The notes beneath the pieces are model-generated. The model was not told the origin of the DNA, did not search any database, and saw nothing but the letters and a program-made list of their open reading frames with translations. A DNA stretch of 5,851 nt from Candidatus Jordarchaeum madagascarense (GTDB taxonomy: Archaea > Asgardarchaeota > Jordiarchaeia > Jordiarchaeales > Jordiarchaeaceae), in assembly GCA_019056875.1 (NCBI GenBank), contig DXJA01000283.1:1-5851 (forward strand), written 5' to 3'. The translations under genes were made by a program, and so were the position numbers. Each line of letters begins with the position of its first letter. The first letter of the stretch is position 1. Positions 5,564 through 5,851 of this stretch are shown one piece after another.

Positions 5564-5579
5564 ATTGTTTCGAAACAAT
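5564..5579. promoter_or_regulatory. Perfect 16-bp palindrome over the gcvH-like transcription start
   Basis: ATTGTTTC at 5564-5571 is followed directly by its exact reverse complement GAAACAAT at 5572-5579, with no spacer. It begins ten bases after the candidate TATA box and covers about -11 to +4 of the predicted start, the classic place for an archaeal repressor operator. No regulator gene for it is visible in the window. Confidence 0.55.
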
Positions 5580-5629
5580 GTTTCTTGAATCATTAATTTC
5601 CTTCGATAGAAGTTTGGAGAGGTTTTCGT

Positions 5630-5851
5630 ATGAAACAAGTTGGAAAATATCTCTTTTCAGAGGATCTGTATTATACCAAGGATCACTTGTGGGCAAGGAT
5701 TGAGGAAGATGGGCGTGTCAAAGTTGGCTGGAGTGACTTCGCTCAAAAGATAGCGGGCAAAGTTGTGTATATTAAAATGAAGGAAGTAGAATCAGAAGTA
5801 GCTCAGGGAGACGTTTTTGGCAGTATAGAGACTGGAAAATGGGTTGGAAAA
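5630..5851 (+). CDS. gcvH: GcvH-like lipoyl carrier protein (partial, 3' end cut)
   Basis: The first 74 residues of a glycine cleavage H-protein family member are present, open to the window edge; full H proteins are about 125-150 residues. Recognisable features are FSEDLYYTKDHLWARIE (9-25), VGWSDFAQKIAGKVVYIKM (32-50) and the lipoyl loop IETGKWVGK (66-74), where Lys70 is the expected lipoylation site. The start is supported by GGAGAGG at 5616-5622 with seven bases of spacing. The ETGKWVG context differs from the ESVKAV of classical GcvH and recalls H-like paralogues, including lipoate-binding proteins tied to heterodisulfide-reductase-like systems. It could therefore be either the glycine cleavage carrier or a specialised paralogue. 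No other gcv gene is in view, and the neighbouring thi4 is divergent. The family call is firm; the exact subtype and symbol are less so. Confidence 0.85.
   Translation, partial: MKQVGKYLFSEDLYYTKDHLWARIEEDGRVKVGWSDFAQKIAGKVVYIKMKEVESEVAQGDVFGSIETGKWVGK

Noticed and set aside
5454..5629. Possible TPP riboswitch upstream of thi4
   Set aside because: The conserved CUGAGA core of the THI box is not present in the short predicted leader on the minus strand.

Overview
The window looks archaeal. It carries a Thi4-type thiazole synthase with the archaeal His at the sulfur-donor position, a lipoyl H-like protein, TATA-type promoters rather than -35/-10 boxes, T-run terminators without hairpins, strong GGAGG-type ribosome binding sites, and secreted domains rich in N-glycosylation sequons. 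AT-rich DNA and gene content would fit a TACK-group archaeon such as a Bathyarchaeia member, but the lineage is inferred, not proven.

Left (1-964, minus strand): a BlaI/MecI/CopY-family winged-helix repressor (TTG start) followed, with an ATGA overlap, by the start of a multi-pass membrane protein that runs off the window. The pair resembles a repressor and membrane-sensor cassette, but no sensor or protease motif is visible in the part present.

Middle (965-4540, plus strand): a divergent promoter region, then a compact four-gene operon. It encodes two different small membrane-anchored extracytoplasmic proteins (signal or anchor segment, glycosylation-rich domain, C-terminal membrane segment), an ABC-2-type ATPase and its six-helix permease. 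Spacings are 6 bp, 11 bp and a 20-bp overlap. Two perfect dyads of the form ACTAC-N5-GTAGT lie between the predicted TATA box and the first start codon, where a BlaI-like repressor would be expected to bind. The simplest reading is a repressor-controlled four-component ABC export or envelope-stress system with unknown substrate and inducer. A T8 run ends the operon.

Right (4541-5851): a convergent gap with a terminator for each strand, then thi4 on the minus strand (thiazole branch of thiamine synthesis). A divergent promoter region follows, and then the first 74 codons of a GcvH-like lipoyl carrier. A perfect 16-bp palindrome sits over the predicted transcription start of the H-like gene. 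The amino/keto strand bias flips sharply near 4740, inside the 3' end of thi4 rather than at the gene boundary.

The three intergenic regions (965-1147, 4541-4652, 5454-5629) are each under 200 bp. I see only regulatory signals in them, and no RNA gene, CRISPR array or mobile element in the window.
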